Shown here piece after piece: positions 25,991 through 39,564 of a DNA stretch of 64,000 nt. Within the stretch, counting starts at the first letter, position 1. Each line of letters begins with the position of its first letter. Origin of the DNA: Sinonovacula constricta. Taxonomy: Eukaryota; Mollusca; Bivalvia; Cardiida; Solecurtidae. The translations under genes and the position numbers were made by a program. The stretch is from contig CM017563.1 in NCBI GenBank assembly GCA_007844125.1, positions 36,992,019 to 37,056,018 of the forward strand, given 5' to 3'. The notes beneath the pieces are model-generated. The model worked only from the letters and a program-made list of their open reading frames with translations. It searched no databases and was not told where the DNA came from.

Positions 25991-28900
25991 TAATACAATG
26001 TCTTGCCACAGTGGTTTTGTCTCATTTTCATTTAGCTTGAATCGCTCCGACTATTTAACCTTTCTTTATCTCGTAGACAAAGAAACTCACGGAACTAAAG
26101 TGTAAAAGGCCCATGCAAGCCAAATCGCAATAAATATTTGTTATTCAAATGAATCAGGGTAAGTTTACGTGACATAGTGTTAGAAGATTTTTAAAATACT
26201 GATTTTCCCCATAGCACCATTTTCTACAATTACCAAAACTAAATAGTGTCATCAGTTGTTGTTTTTTTAATCTAATGTAATATCCTCGAAACTTTTTAAT
26301 AGAGCATTAACACATTCTTAATAAATAAATTAAGAATCTTGACAAGAAGTTGTACGTTTGTGTTAGGGGAATATGTTTAAGCCTAATTAACCCCGACAAC
26401 ACTACTTACTACAACACTCTATATTTTTTCTTTAGACCCTGAATAGACTTTTAAGCATCTTGTTCGCTAATATTGGCCAATTACCTAACTTAGTTACATT
26501 TTTAAGAGAACCATTGCGAAATTGTTCTCGATTACTACTTTAAAAAATGATGGCATGTTATTCTACTTTTGCAAAAGGTTGTACTTTTACATCTTAGTGA
26601 TTAATACGGAATAAAATTGACACAATTTGCTCTTCAGATCTTTTGTCTGCAGTTACAAGTATATTGTTAGTTTTCCTTTAGTTTTCAGTTCCATTTACTG
26701 AAAAGTAAAGTTAATGAAGGGAGTAAGTTGATAATAATTTGACAATTAACCAGACTTTTAATTCCATGAATCTCAGTAACGATCAGGGTGATGGCATTTT
26801 CTATAAATAAACTTGTATAGTAAGAAACACGCACGTTGAGCAAAAATAAAGGTTGGCATTTGCTGGCTATGTAAACTCTTAGGTTGAATCTCCTGGCGAA
26901 TGAAGATTCTAACAGAAATGTGCTTTTTATCGAAAAAAAATAATCAAAAGACCTACTCGATATAGTTTATGAATGTATTGCCTATGTCAGCTTCTAATGA
27001 ATTGTAAAAAGTGCATTAGCAATTCACATTAGGAATATACATTTTATATGACGATATTCTATGCTAAAGAATATAAAACAATAACCTATTAGTAAACTTT
27101 AAAATATGCACAGTACAATGGTATTCACATACCAGTAAAATATTTAATTAACAAGAAACCTGTCAGGAGGCATAATAAAACATAACAAAAAACGATCGAT
27201 CTAGGTTACGTCTTCAACTTCAGGAACCCTTCTTCATGCGCGTCGTCTTGTGCTATCCACAACGTTCTGTGTTTGAAAAGTGCAACTGAAAATAATCCTT
27301 AACGTCCCCTTGGACATACATAAAGAATTATGTAAAAAAAAATAGTAAAATAAATCAGTTGTTGTTGATGTTGTTTTGTTGTTGTTGTTTTTTATAGTTT
27401 TGGGGTATATTTTTTAAGGCAAATAAAAACACGTCAGCACCGTAAATATTGAAATATAATAAGTTTATCTAATAGTATGATTAAACGTATGGTTGTATAT
27501 GCCGATCGATTAGTATCTGTTTTTGAAACTCTTTTAAAGTACTGTCCTCAGAAATAATATCAGAAAATATTCTAAGATTTTCTTGATCTACATGTAACAA
27601 TTCGTGTAGGTACTTAAAGCACTGAGTCTTACACTCCGCACAAATATGTCAGCTCCACGAATCAGTTTGCGAATCATCGCTGATTCCCGATGAGATCAGG
27701 GTCCATCGTTTTGGAACTAATCAATACCGACAACGTTGCCGTCATGTTTGTTTCTCTACAGCTGCGTGATGTTCTTGAAACCCGATTACTTAGTCTTGTT
27801 TCCTAGATTTCTTAACTTTCGTAGTTAATCGTAGAAACAAAATTAAAATTGACTTTACGACGGCATGTTGATGTAAGCTATTGATGTAACCAAGCAGCCA
27901 GTCTTAAAGTTTTATCAACTCTACTACAGCTTTGACGTCTTTTACAGTAATATCATGAATCCCTGCTTTGTTTGCACGTATGATAATACGTATTGTTAAG
28001 CAAAAACATACAATCTAAAGAATGGGTCCATTTTGGTTTAATCAGTATCAGTCAATCTTTTGGAATGCTTATAATGTATAACGACCCTGGCTAATCTTTG
28101 TTTAACCTACACTATGATCGTAGGCGCGTGTAACTATCCTTTTTACTATTTATTTTTGTGTTGTTTTGTTTTGTTGTTGTTTTGTTGTTTTTTTATTATT
28201 AAAAGAACCTAAATCTAATCTCCGAGTAATCGTCGATTTTATTGTACTTTAACAATGTTGGATAATATCTTACATATAGCAGAAACGACAAAGTGCTAAA
28301 ACATTTTTTACTTTTGTCAACAAGTTATTTTCTTTGAAACAAAAAGATTTCCACCAGGGATTTATTATAAATTATCCAAATTTCGTGATGAGCAGGTAAT
28401 AAGCAGGTCATTCACATATATTAAGCATCCAATTATGTAGTTAAAAACAAACAAGCTCAAATATGTTTGGACAATTTGCCTTCAGATGTACATCGCATAT
28501 GCACCACCATTTGTATTGCATATTATCTGATTCTATCAAACAATTCAGTTAAAACGTAACTAAACTTTCATGAAACACATTTCCGAACCATTGACCAAAT
28601 AATAATCTTAAAACCTCCGTACTCCACTGCTAATTCTTGAAATCAAAACCTGGATAACCCATGTAGTTTGAAGTTGCTAAAATCGGTACGTTAAATACGT
28701 TGTACGAAGTTGAAGTGGTACAAAATAGAAAAGTATTACAACTAATGCAACACCGCGGCCATTTTTTCCGAACTATAGACTTGTTCGGATTGTGCCGAGG
28801 AGTTAAGAGTGGCATGATAACTGCAGTCAATTGCCAAAAATCTACATGTAACGCATTCCATGAGGGGTGCGCGCTTCAGCAATTAGCGATGCATCACGTT

Positions 28901-29600
28901 ACTAAGCAGTTGTCATCGTTACTTTCTGGCGTATTTGCAATATGAATTGTTCGGTTAAATATTTATTAATTTTTAACAAAATTTCATCTGATGTTAACAA
29001 CATGTCGATTTCTTTTAAGTTATAATCAATGAGGAAAATAAACTGTTTAAAGAAATAAATCCAGAATTGTGCAGCTAACTTATTAGCTTTCTTATTCTTT
29101 TTCGTCATCGAATAGTCAGTTTTCTTATATGATACAGTTTTATTCTATTTTTATGCTTGTATGTACATACAATGTATTCTCTTTAAAACAATCAAAACAC
29201 TTCACACTAAATGATATGATAATATAATGATATATGATAAAAGAAATCACATTTCTCATTGACGAAAGTGTAAAAAACAAAGCCTCATTATTAGTCTGAG
29301 TTATGAAAACATTAATTGCAACGTTATTAAAATATGCCTCTCATATTACTGAAATGCTAGTAACTATAAACAACGTTCACTAAACTTTCTTTCTTCGTAT
29401 TTGGAATTTAATTTAGTTATTGGTTTTAATTAGTAGACTAGAGGGTTACTAAGGTTCCAAAAACATTAAAAAATATTATTGAATTGGACCATCAGGTCAC
29501 CGCAGAAAGCATGAACGTTAAGCAGGAAAATAAATGCAAACTGTATACGTTCTCAGCTTTACTAATGCTATAATCTCTTTTTCAGAGGCATTTGAACTAA
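25991..29600. other. unannotated stretch
   Basis: About 3.6 kb without recognisable gene. Small TTG-rich simple patches lie at 27,358-27,391 and 28,156-28,193. Overlapping 66-81 aa frames near 28,630-28,945 have no known motif. Confidence 0.4.
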
Positions 29601-30185
29601 ACGACCAATGTTAAAGGATATTCGAGTGACCTTTCCAAGGCAATTTATATTGTGTTTGCTCTTTTTGGTAAATTACGCATCACAAATTTGTTCTAACTTT
29701 TACAGTTGCACTACATGTGAATACCCTTTGTCCTTTTTCAAATTATGGTATATCTTGCAATGCTCAAAGGATTTTGTCATATATTCTTATTATTGTAATT
29801 GTAAAGTACAACGTTCTTTCAGGTTAAATACTCACGAATGGCATTGCTATATCTGGTGTTTTCTACTCTTGAAGGTTAGACTGTTTCTCTTTCAATAGGG
29901 TAAACATTATTCCGACCATTTCTTAAAAGCAGAGTAATAAAACGTTGTTGTTTTTGTGGTTTTGTTGTTTTTATTTTGGCAAAATAATATTATTTGTCAA
30001 TACATATGCCTTCGGAACTGACAGTGAGCTATTTATCTCCTTTTGGCTGTTGACTGAAAGAAAATATATATGCGAAGTAAGTTATTTTGGAGTGTTGTCA
30101 ACGTTAAATAAAGAACTAATTGCAACATACAATACACTTTGTGCTGGATACTTTTTCTGTAGTCAATATTGGGAAATATGTCATT
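29601..30185 (+). repeat. Dispersed repeat family D, copy 3, with downstream part
   Basis: 29,626-29,795 matches other D copies (CCTTTCCAAGGCAATT, TTTGCTCTTTTTGGTAAA, CACAAATTTGTTCT, GCTCAAAGGATTTTGTCAT). The continuation (29,830-30,180) matches 56,390-56,740: TAAACATTATTCCGACCATT, AATATTATTTG and CAGTGAGCTATTTA. The element may be over 500 bp long, with other copies truncated. A TTG-rich patch interrupts it at 29,944-29,972. Confidence 0.6.
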
Positions 30186-30900
30186 GAAAAAGTATTTTGA
30201 CTGTCAAGGCTGTATAATTGTTCGTCGGCTGTAATTTATAAGGTTCAAGTTTTTTGCAGGCCACATTTTACATTGCGTCTATTCATGCATGTGTTTTAGG
30301 AATTAACTTATTGTGATAGGAAAATTCTTATTTAATATATTCTCCTATTTTCCAAGACAGTGGGGTAGCTCTGCATAAGCAGTGTGGAATAAAGAGAATA
30401 GTTGATTGCATGAATATTTGTATCGCAATAAATTAGCTTTATTCCTGTTTCAAATAATCTAATAGTTGTCATTTCGAGTTTTTATTACCGTACGTCAATA
30501 GTCCTCACGCAATGCTTCATTTATGATTTCAAATGCTAAAATGATTAATTGCCTTATGACCATGACATGTAAACTACTTTCTATTGTTATGTGTTGATAT
30601 AAACTAGACATCGCAATATCTTATTCGTCTAAAATTAAAACATATATTTATCAGTCCACTTTTGCACGTTTATATAAACCAAAACTACGTTGTTATGTAA
30701 ATGATTTTATTGTATACGTGATAAAAATATTTCTTAACTGTTTAACTGTTAAAATGTTCAGTAAGTCCGCATTTGTTAGAGGAATGAGAAAAAGGAGGAA
30801 AAGATAAAAAAAAAACACACACTCTTTATGTTTAGATTTATACAACATGTTATGTCCTAATGTGTTTAACAGAACATGGTTTCTGCGTACTGTTTTACAT
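30186..30900. other. unannotated stretch
   Basis: AT-rich sequence with no gene or repeat recognised. Confidence 0.4.
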
Positions 30901-31015
30901 TTTCATTGCATTTGTGTCTGGTGCATAATTTCTCCTTGAAACACGTAATAAGTCTGTCAAGTATGGTTTCAGCCGTTTATTAGTGCTTGTTTATTCAATC
31001 GAACAAGACATTATC
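30901..31015 (+). repeat. Dispersed repeat family H fragment
   Basis: GTCTGTCAAGTATGG and a following GTGCTTGTTTATTC/AATCGAACAAGAC block correspond to 44,635-44,690 and 3958-4003. It shows that the H sequence is dispersed rather than a single local duplication. Confidence 0.45.
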
Positions 31016-33101
31016 CGTCTAAATATATGAAAATAGTTAATTAGACATTAACATATATAGAAAAAAAGACATTTAATAACATAAAGCACACATGATTAAA
31101 TGAACTAATAATAAAACTAGTTCATTATTCTATATGGTTTAATTAGACTATAATTGACATTCTGACTATTTTCTGACAAAGTGAAGCACCTTATAGTAGC
31201 CAAACATTGTTATTTCTGGATTTTCTTGTCTGCTTATTAACAGATTGTCATTCTGTTCCTTTTATTCTAGATCATTTGAATAGTGTGAACACCCTCTATG
31301 AACTCCTCTAGAGTTATTATACAAACGTTTAAAGTAAAAACTAGAGTTCGTAACACCATATTACTGCATTAATCGAGTTATGAAAATTTTATTTTATTTA
31401 TACAATATGTACGATTTTTTTGTTATAATTAAATGATTACAAAAATAAAGGAATTGCGCGTTTCAAACCATAAAACCCGAAAAAACAACAGCATAAGCAA
31501 CAACATTGAAAAACGAGAAAAAGAAAGACAACGGTTTTTGTAAACCAACATTTGTTTAACTCTCTGCATCAATCATATCGAAAACGTATCCAATCTTAAT
31601 TTAAATCAGGCAATCTTTTACTTTAAAGTAGGAGGCTCTTTAAGCTTTAAAAATCGATTCATTATTTTTTGTAATTAAAATGTTCACCATGAGTTTCTAA
31701 CTACGTTTCAGTCAGTCGGTTGTCAATTTCACATTTTCTGACATATTAAATAAATCTATGGAAAATACTTTCAATGCGTTCAGCTCTTATCTAAAGTGAC
31801 ATATTATTGTTTTACGGCGTATAAACATTTATAATTGTGACTGGCTTATCATATTATTCTTTCTTTGTCTTAGCGTCGATGTCTCTGTCCTTAACGGTAC
31901 ACGCATTATATATAGTACATGTACAATCAGATCAATAAGTACGTTGCAGAAAGGCTTATAAAATAACGCTAACTGTTTCTTTAGCGACTTATTTAAGCAC
32001 GCTGTTGTACGTTTATATTATCAAAATTCTACCTCACAGTATTTTGAAAATAGTTTTTATGATCTCGTATTTAAATAGAACGATAAGAATAGGTAATAAA
32101 GGTTAACATAAAATACATTTAATAATTAATTTCACATCATATCTTTTTTAAATGTGTTTATCTCCTTTTGATAATGATACAATGTTTTACACTTATATTC
32201 ATTTTAATGTCTGGTCTGAGAAGTCATGCGTGTTCGTTGCTAAAAGAAGAATGATCTTGGTTTATATATATGTTACAAATTATATTTAAACTATATAGAA
32301 ATTCTGTAAAACATGATTTTATAATTAAGTCAACTTGGCTGTTCTCTTTAGTGTGTGCAATTAGTTCAAATGTACAGATTATCATTAATGAGAATGCATT
32401 TAAAATAAACTCTTATATTTGATTTAGCTGTTAATACCATATTTGCATACTCCTCTAATGTTAGACCATAATTGTATGTCGGCTTTTTCAGACAGATTCA
32501 TAAACATAGATTTAAAAACACACTTTAATGGATGTCATGGAATAAACAATAAAATTGCGAAGAGAAATCTGTAGTTGATCTTAATTAAAATACAGCACGG
32601 TTCTGGGAGTGAAATCCAATTTAGAAAATGTAAAAGTCGCTTAAAAGTATGCCTTTGATACACATCCGGCAACGAGTCGGTATTTGAACGACGTCTTTCA
32701 TAAACAAAACAAACTAATCACAAACACTCATAGACGAGACTCACTGTTGATTCATTACATTTTCTCTCATTATTCAGGTTCGTAGTAGAATTTAAAACTG
32801 TTGTGTCTTCTAACATCTGCCGCAATAACAATACCATTTCCCCCCAGAATCGGTTTTTTCTGTCACAATAGCAATTATCGGGTCCGAATCTAGTGTTCCT
32901 TCAAATTGCATGGATTGTTAATGTTTGATACGTTGGACAAATGTGATGATATTTGCCTTGATAAGGCATGTCCGTTTGAATATTCAAAGCACTTTAAGAT
33001 CAATGGTCTGTTGACGATTCCTCTTGAAAAATTAGTCGGACATGAAATTCTTTTACTCCAAAAAGGGAATATCAGACTACACAAACATAATCTGTTTAAT
33101 A
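31016..33101. other. unannotated stretch
   Basis: AT-rich sequence. TTTTAATGTCTGGTCTGAGA near 32,203 may be another small family H scrap. Frames at 32,890-33,181 run into the simple repeat that follows and are not credible genes. Confidence 0.4.
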
Positions 33102-33102
33102 T

Positions 33103-33136
<34 letters not shown>

Positions 33137-33164
33137 GACACAGAGAGAGAAAGAGAGAGAGAGG
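33102..33164. repeat. (GACA)n / (GA)n microsatellite
   Basis: Seven or so GACA units flanked by GA runs. Confidence 0.93.
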
Positions 33165-33410
33165 TAGATAACAAGAGTTAGAACAAAAGAAAGAAAGAGG
33201 CTTCGTTTGTTGTTTTAACCCTATTTTTATATTATTGATAAGACGAAAATAAAACCCCTAAGGTAAACAGAAGGTATGTTGCATTGCATATTTGACAGTA
33301 AATTGCTTCATGACAAAATTACGTTACAATGTTTAAATATGTTGTGCAAACCGATTTGACACCGTTCAAAGACTGTCTGGAGATTATTAAATTACTACTT
33401 TTCAATTATT
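33165..33410. other. spacer between microsatellites
   Basis: Nothing recognised. Confidence 0.4.
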
Positions 33411-33429
33411 GTGTGTGTATGTGTGTGAG

Positions 33430-33467
<38 letters not shown>
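33411..33467. repeat. (GT)n microsatellite
   Basis: About 57 bp of GT repeat with GTAT and GAGT interruptions in its left third. Confidence 0.93.
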
Positions 33468-33470
<3 letters not shown>

Positions 33471-34719
33471 GGTTACGTTTACGCATGTTTGCAAACATTT
33501 TATACGTTTTTTATAGTTTATATATGCCTGTTACACGTATGATATAAAAGAGCAACAACTTGTTCATTAGATCTTTATAAAAAGTGTCTTAACAATTGTA
33601 CTTTACTGCTATTCAATGTGTGTAACTAAGGCCTACAGCTTGCATAACGGCTGATTGTTGAAAATATTCAATAAAGTACATAAAAAAATTGGTAACTTAA
33701 CAGGTATAGTTGGTGCTATACTTGGGCAGCATTTAGAATTGTGTCAACACATTAAAACCTACTACAGTGAGTAGACTTTCGATTAGAAATGCATGCATAG
33801 CTAATGTCAATCTTTAATATGTTAACAATAAAACATGTTACCTTGCCGTCTGTGAAAGATCTGGCTTCTAAACTTATGGCTAATCGAATAGACAAGAAGC
33901 AATATTAATTCATTTTTAATGAAACATCACTTAAATCTTACTACAAGACCTGCTGGTGTAAGGAAAGTTGACATCAGAACACATGTATATATATACGCAT
34001 TATTAGGCAATTGGGTGGGTGTTGAATCCTTGAAAATGGGCGTAGATATGAAATACACAAGACAAAATGTTCAGTGCATGTACACTGCATGTTTTATTGC
34101 ACGCTAAGTCGATCGAGGCATACATTTAAATTAATATAAACTATGCTTTATTACTTTGTAAAAATAAATCCCTTTCACCATTCTACTTTGAACGACCTTA
34201 TCTGTCCTGATAAATCAACAATACGATTGTACATGTAAGCTAAAAAATGGTCATCTGCCTCATGTCTTTTGTTTCGTTTCGACACGGAAGAAAATATTAC
34301 ACAAGAGCAATGTAATAGTCCTATCACTATAGCCTTAATGGAGTCTGCCCGTACATGTAAAGGTTAGCAAGAAAAGACAATGAGAAGGTACGATATGAAT
34401 AAATAAATATAAAGTTCGTAAAAATGACCCAAACGCCGTAAATATTATATATTGCTTTATGTGTTGCATTTACAGACAGCCCAAATGGCATTAGCGCCAG
34501 GTTGATAGCAATGGTTGTGTAGCTTTTTCTAGTGATGATGTGGTTTCATCAAAACCACAATGTTTCCCCAAATGACCTCACGTCAAATTGGCTATTCCAC
34601 AAGGAAATTCAAAACGGCAATTAAATAAAAGGTTTGCAATTATACAACAATAAAACGCAATATTAAGCATCATCAATACAAGTCATTTGTAAAGGCAAAA
34701 GCCTATCGAAGTGATAGAA
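33468..34719. other. unannotated stretch
   Basis: No gene recognised. The right end merges into repeat family H. Confidence 0.4.
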
Positions 34720-34897
34720 AATTACTTATACCTCCTGTTCGCGATAAAATGTCTAAATAGCATTTCTGAAAACTGACGTTTTTTATAAACCTTTGCATAA
34801 ATGACCAATTGTATATTTAGAAAGCTGTTTTGTTTCGTACAGTCGAATAGAGATAAAAGTGCAAGAAATGTTTAAGCATGTAGATTGTCAACACCTT
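34720..34897 (+). repeat. Family H copy, left part, interrupted by the LTR element
   Basis: Aligned with 3090-3268. It ends in GTCAACACCTT, whose last five bases (34,893-34,897) are the left target-site duplication. The copy resumes at 43,886. Confidence 0.7.
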
Positions 34898-36707
34898 TGT
34901 GACAAAATGGCCAAGAGGTGACTCACCAGGGTAGAATATAAAACACAAAAGACAATTTAAAATCAAATTATACTTTATATACAAAACAATATACATACAA
35001 GATAAAAGAAAATGATTTTAATACAATAGAAAAACAAAACCCCGCCGGCTTATATTAAGTCTGATAACTGTCCGCTGGTCTTAACTGTGCACTGTATCTA
35101 TACTTCCTACACAACAAACAACACTTCTGATACACAATCCTTAGTATATGTGCTACGACATAGCTGTCCGATATGGTATCTGCTCGTGCAGCTCACTCCT
35201 GCGACGAAACTGTCCAATATGGTATCTGCTCGTGCAGCTCACTCCTGCGACGAAACTGTCCAACATGGTATCTCCCTTGCCGTTCCCCACACAGAGTCTA
35301 CCCCGTCGTACATGTAACGAATGCGTGGTACAAGTCGACCTTATATCGCTGTCCACCAATGGGCCTCTGCTTGTCTACGTCTAAGTACGGCTCTTTACTG
35401 GCCTACCTACGGCTCTTCACTGGCCTAAATACGGCTCTTCACTGGCCTAAATACGGCTCTTCCCTGGCCTAAATACGGCTACAAATGACAAATGACGTCA
35501 ATTTACTTCTCAAAATCAAATATTTAGTGTGTTTCTACATAACATACAACACCTTTACCATATAACACGTGTTCCTACACAACCATTATAAATATCCCAT
35601 GTGTTTCTTCATATCACTTAGACCATATCGATCATTTTGCATCATATTAGTGCATCTATGACATAGTAATGGTATATAAACCAATGGTATAATACCATCG
35701 TACTTGAACCATATGTCTGCTCTATGGTTTTACATAAGTGCCTTTAAACAGTGCATTTAAACAGTGCATAAGTCTCCCTCAACTATAAAACCAGACCTAC
35801 TGTCAAACCTTCAACTTTACATTTACCATTCTAGTGAAGTATCGAAATATTTATCCCATTTAGATTTAACCGAAAATAAATATGGCTTTCAAATTTTAAT
35901 ACATACATAGTCCTAACATTATCATATAAACTTAGACTTAGAACCCTCGGCCTATAAAACATTAAAATGCTTTCAAAAATTGCCGATATGTCTAATGATC
36001 GTACACTTGTTTCCTTCAAAAAAACAATTTAACGATCTACTAAATAGAATTACGCTGGCGACAATTAGATGTAAAAGTTGCCTATATTAAATGACTGTAC
36101 ACTTGTTTTCTTCAAGAAAACAATACAACAATCTTACTAAATAATTAATTTAACAACAATTAATTCTGTAAAACGAAAAACTGCTTAAAACAAAAATGCG
36201 AAAAATAAAAAGTACTTACACATATTCCGTAGTGTTATGGTACAGCATCATCAACGTCCCCTATCAACGCATCTCGATAACTGACACCAACACTTGGAGC
36301 GTACAGATATTTATACAAATAGACAGCCCCGTAGCCTGACTTAATTCAAGAACCCCGAGAATTTGTAACCCGTGATTCCTCAGACTTCTCGTGAAAAACC
36401 AATTGCATACACCTTTAGTACGCCTCAGCTTTTTAAGATAAAAAAGGCCTAACGTAAATAAACTATGGGTTAACGTTTCAAGACCCTTTCAAAATGAATA
36501 AAAAACACTCTATTCATGTAATTATAAAAACAACATAATTAGAACCTCTAAAAACCCTTTACACACCAAAAGGCAACAAAATAACCCTAAGGTTATCCCT
36601 ATTTTACTAAAATCAAACTCTACAGTATCTCTCTGGCCTACGTGACATAAGCCTCGTACACAAAATCATTATATAAAATAAGGCCACGACTATGTTATTT
36701 TGTGACA
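34898..36707 (-). repeat. 3' LTR of the Gmr1-like element
   Basis: 1,810 bp, bounded by TG...CA (plus strand starts TGTGACAAAATGG and ends TTTTGTGACA). Against the 5' LTR I saw about three substitutions (for example near 34,914, 35,899 and 36,695), one extra 22-bp unit and a missing 4-bp GTTA. Internal tandem repeats: a 46-bp unit present 2.4 times (35,165-35,273) and a 22-bp GGCCTAAATACGGCTCTTCC-like unit (about 35,388-35,479). The small open frames inside are duplicated in the other LTR and are not genes. Confidence 0.97.
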
Positions 36708-36711
36708 CACG

Positions 36712-36721
36712 TTCCCCCTCC
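36712..36721 (-). promoter_or_regulatory. Polypurine tract of the Gmr1-like element
   Basis: On the minus strand GGAGGGGGAA precedes the 3' LTR by four bases (CGTG). This is the expected place and composition for plus-strand DNA priming. Confidence 0.75.
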
Positions 36722-36894
36722 GGGAAAAAGTGGTTACACTTTTTTCAACTAAACCAAATAACGACCATACGATTTACAAGAATACTGCTATAATACAACA
36801 CTAACACTATTGCATTTAAAAACAACAACAGAATCATACCACTATAAACAGCTATGAAACAACTGCAAAGCTCTGACATTTCCCTATACACAAT

Positions 36895-39564
36895 CTATCC
36901 TACTCTACTGAGATAATCTGCACCAACATTATCCCTACCTCGGATTGATCTAATCCGCATACGATATGGCTGTAATGCCAACGCCCATCTCATTAACCTA
37001 GAGTTCGCCATCTTGGACTTATTCAAATAGGTCAACGGCTGATGATCAGTCTCAAGGATAAACTCCTTACCAAACAAATACCGATGGAACTTGGAAACAC
37101 CCCAAACAACTGCCAGACATTCCTTCTCAATAACTGAGTAGTTTTTCTCTCTATCTAACAACTTCTTACTAGCGTAAGCTACCGGCATCTCCTCTACTTC
37201 CGTTTCCTGTAATAAAATCGCCCCTAATCCAGTATCTGATGCATCAGTTCTGAGTATAAACGGCTTGTCAAACTGTGGCAACCTTAAAATGGGAGGTCCT
37301 ACAAGACATCTCTTTAATGCCTGAAAAGCGTTCTCATGACTTTCCTCCCAAATAACCTTGTTTGGCTTCCCTTTTTTTGTCAAATCCGTTAACGGAACCG
37401 CAATAGCCGAGAAATTAGGAATAAACTTCCTGTAAAACCCGACAACGCCTAAGAAGGATCTGATTTGCTTCTTAGTCACTGGTCTCTCTGCTTTCTGAAT
37501 TGCCTCAACTTTTTCTGCCACAGGCAAAAGTGTCTGAGTCTCACCTAACATATGCCCTAAAAACTCAAGCCTACAAAACCCTAAACTACACTTCTTTGGC
37601 CTAGCAGTCAACTCTGCTACCCGAAGTCTACTCAATACCTCTAGTAAAGCTACAACATGCTGCTCCCACGTACTTGTGTATATCAAGATATCATCTATCA
37701 AACTAATAGCACAATCCAACCCAAGCAAAACCTTTCTCATTAATCTGTTAAATGTACTTGAAGCACACACTAAACCAAACGGCATTTTCTTAAACCGAAA
37801 CAATCCTTTGGGCGTCTCAAAGGACGTCAAATCCTTTGCCTGTTCAGTTAAAGGAACCTGCCAATAACCTTTACTAAGATCTATCTTAGAGAAATACTTA
37901 GCCTCTGACAACTTTGAGAATATCTCCTCTGCATTTGGCATAGGTTCTGCATCAAACACTGTAACCCTATTTAACTGTCTAAAATCTATACAGAATCTAA
38001 TACTGCCATCTTTCTTCCTTAACATCACAACTGGACTCGAAAATGGTGCTTTTGAGGATTCAATGACTCCTAACTCTAACATTTTCTTAACTTCCTCTTC
38101 TACAGTCGCAACTGACTGATAAGGTATAGGATATCCTTTGCACCTAAAAGGATCATTCGTATTCAACTGAATATCATGCTCTATATAAGACGTAGTTCCT
38201 GGTATGTCTGTCAACACATCTACAAACTCCTTTATTGTATTCTCTATCTCTTTTCTCTGGCATGTAGTCAATTCTTTACATATTTCAACATCCTTAATAT
38301 CTTCCTGACCTATTCTAGTAGGACACTCTAACGGGATTTCTACATCTAACAAACCTTCTGACTGACCTACATCTCGCTCTTCCTCTACAACAGCAGCACT
38401 CACTACAGCTAATATACCTAAGTTTTGAACATCCTCACTTACCTTTCTCTCATTGTATCTTTTCAACATGTTTGCATGAAACGTTCTCTGCTTACCATTC
38501 ATGTCTATCCTGTAATCCATTTTGTTAACGACCTTCGTTACTGTAAATGACCCTTTCCACTGCAATAACAACTTGTTTTGATTTACCGGAAGTAAAACCA
38601 ACACCCTTGAACCTTCTACAAATGACCTTTTCTTTGACTTTTGATTGTAATGCTTCTTTTGTCTTAACTTGGCCTTACCCAATTGTTCCTGTGCCATCTT
38701 ACACGTTTCCTCTAATCGTTCCCGCAGATCAATCACGTACTGGTAGGTTGACTTGACCTCTCTGTCACTTACCTCTCCTGACCACAATTCCTTGAGTATA
38801 CTCACTGGACCTCTAACTGTTCTCCCATAAAGCAACTCAAATGGTGAAAATCGCAAACTCTCTTGTGGTACCTCTCTATAAGCAAACAATGCTGCATTGA
38901 TATACTTGTCCCAATCTTTGGGTCGTTCACTACACATACGTCTAAGCATCTGTTTTAAAGTTCCATTGAACTTTTCGACCAATCCATTACAAATAGGATG
39001 ATACGGTGTCGTAGTCAATTGTTGTAATGACAATAACCTACTCACCTCAGACATCAGCTTTGATGTGAACTGAGACCCCATGTCTGTAAGCATCTCTTCT
39101 GGTATACCAAGTCTACTAAACATATCTACCAATGCTTCTGCTACTCTTTCAGTTTCAATACTAGGTAAAGCTACTGCCTCTGGGTATCTAGTAGCATAAT
39201 CTACCATCACCAGTATGTACCTATTCTTTCTATCTGTCATCGGCTCTATAGGACCCACTATATCTATAGCTACACGCTTGAACGGAGTTTCAATCAATGG
39301 CATATTCCCTAAAGGTACTCTCTGTATTTTCCCTTTTGGCAAAGTACGCTGACAAATGTCACATGACCTACAATACCTGCTAACCTCTGAGCATACACCT
39401 GGCCAATAAAACTCTGCCAACACCCTATCACTTGTCTTACGAATACCTAAGTGACCTGCCATCAAAGCCTCATGTGCCAAATTCATCACAGACTCACGAC
39501 ATTTCTTAGGAACAACCAACTGATACGACTTCCTATTATCTTTGGTTTCATACATCCGATACAA
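36895..39564 (-). CDS. pol: Gmr1-like pol: integrase - reverse transcriptase - RNase H
   Basis: 889 codons from the TTG at 39,562-39,564. There is no ATG start: the frame opens at about 39,582 and would be reached from the protease frame. Domains in order: zinc-binding integrase N-terminus (H31, H38, C68, C71); integrase core with D101, D161 and E197 (35 residues between the last two); GPY/F-like module about 317-370 (QWKGSFTV); linker 371-455; reverse transcriptase about 456-680 with D562 and the LIDDILIY box (D624, D625); connection; RNase H about 765-889 with D774, E813, D840 and D883. All catalytic acids are present and there is no internal stop, so this block looks intact. Integrase catalyses insertion into the host genome; RT/RNase H copies the element RNA in cytoplasmic particles. 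No chromodomain is visible. The unusual order places RT at the C-terminus. Confidence 0.95.
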   Translation of the reverse strand: MYRMYETKDNRKSYQLVVPKKCRESVMNLAHEALMAGHLGIRKTSDRVLAEFYWPGVCSEVSRYCRSCDICQRTLPKGKIQRVPLGNMPLIETPFKRVAIDIVGPIEPMTDRKNRYILVMVDYATRYPEAVALPSIETERVAEALVDMFSRLGIPEEMLTDMGSQFTSKLMSEVSRLLSLQQLTTTPYHPICNGLVEKFNGTLKQMLRRMCSERPKDWDKYINAALFAYREVPQESLRFSPFELLYGRTVRGPVSILKELWSGEVSDREVKSTYQYVIDLRERLEETCKMAQEQLGKAKLRQKKHYNQKSKKRSFVEGSRVLVLLPVNQNKLLLQWKGSFTVTKVVNKMDYRIDMNGKQRTFHANMLKRYNERKVSEDVQNLGILAVVSAAVVEEERDVGQSEGLLDVEIPLECPTRIGQEDIKDVEICKELTTCQRKEIENTIKEFVDVLTDIPGTTSYIEHDIQLNTNDPFRCKGYPIPYQSVATVEEEVKKMLELGVIESSKAPFSSPVVMLRKKDGSIRFCIDFRQLNRVTVFDAEPMPNAEEIFSKLSEAKYFSKIDLSKGYWQVPLTEQAKDLTSFETPKGLFRFKKMPFGLVCASSTFNRLMRKVLLGLDCAISLIDDILIYTSTWEQHVVALLEVLSRLRVAELTARPKKCSLGFCRLEFLGHMLGETQTLLPVAEKVEAIQKAERPVTKKQIRSFLGVVGFYRKFIPNFSAIAVPLTDLTKKGKPNKVIWEESHENAFQALKRCLVGPPILRLPQFDKPFILRTDASDTGLGAILLQETEVEEMPVAYASKKLLDREKNYSVIEKECLAVVWGVSKFHRYLFGKEFILETDHQPLTYLNKSKMANSRLMRWALALQPYRMRIRSIRGRDNVGADYLSRVG

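Noticed and set aside
35087..35472. Repetitive short open frames in both LTRs (35,087-35,472 and 42,283-42,662)
   Set aside because: They arise from the 46-bp tandem unit in the LTR and exist in several frames on both strands. No sign of coding.
36895..39564. Ty1/copia element because integrase precedes RT
   Set aside because: RT, RNase H and GPY/F-like integrase motifs are gypsy-type, and the Gag has a SCAN-like capsid. The order alone is a known feature of Gmr1-like gypsy elements.
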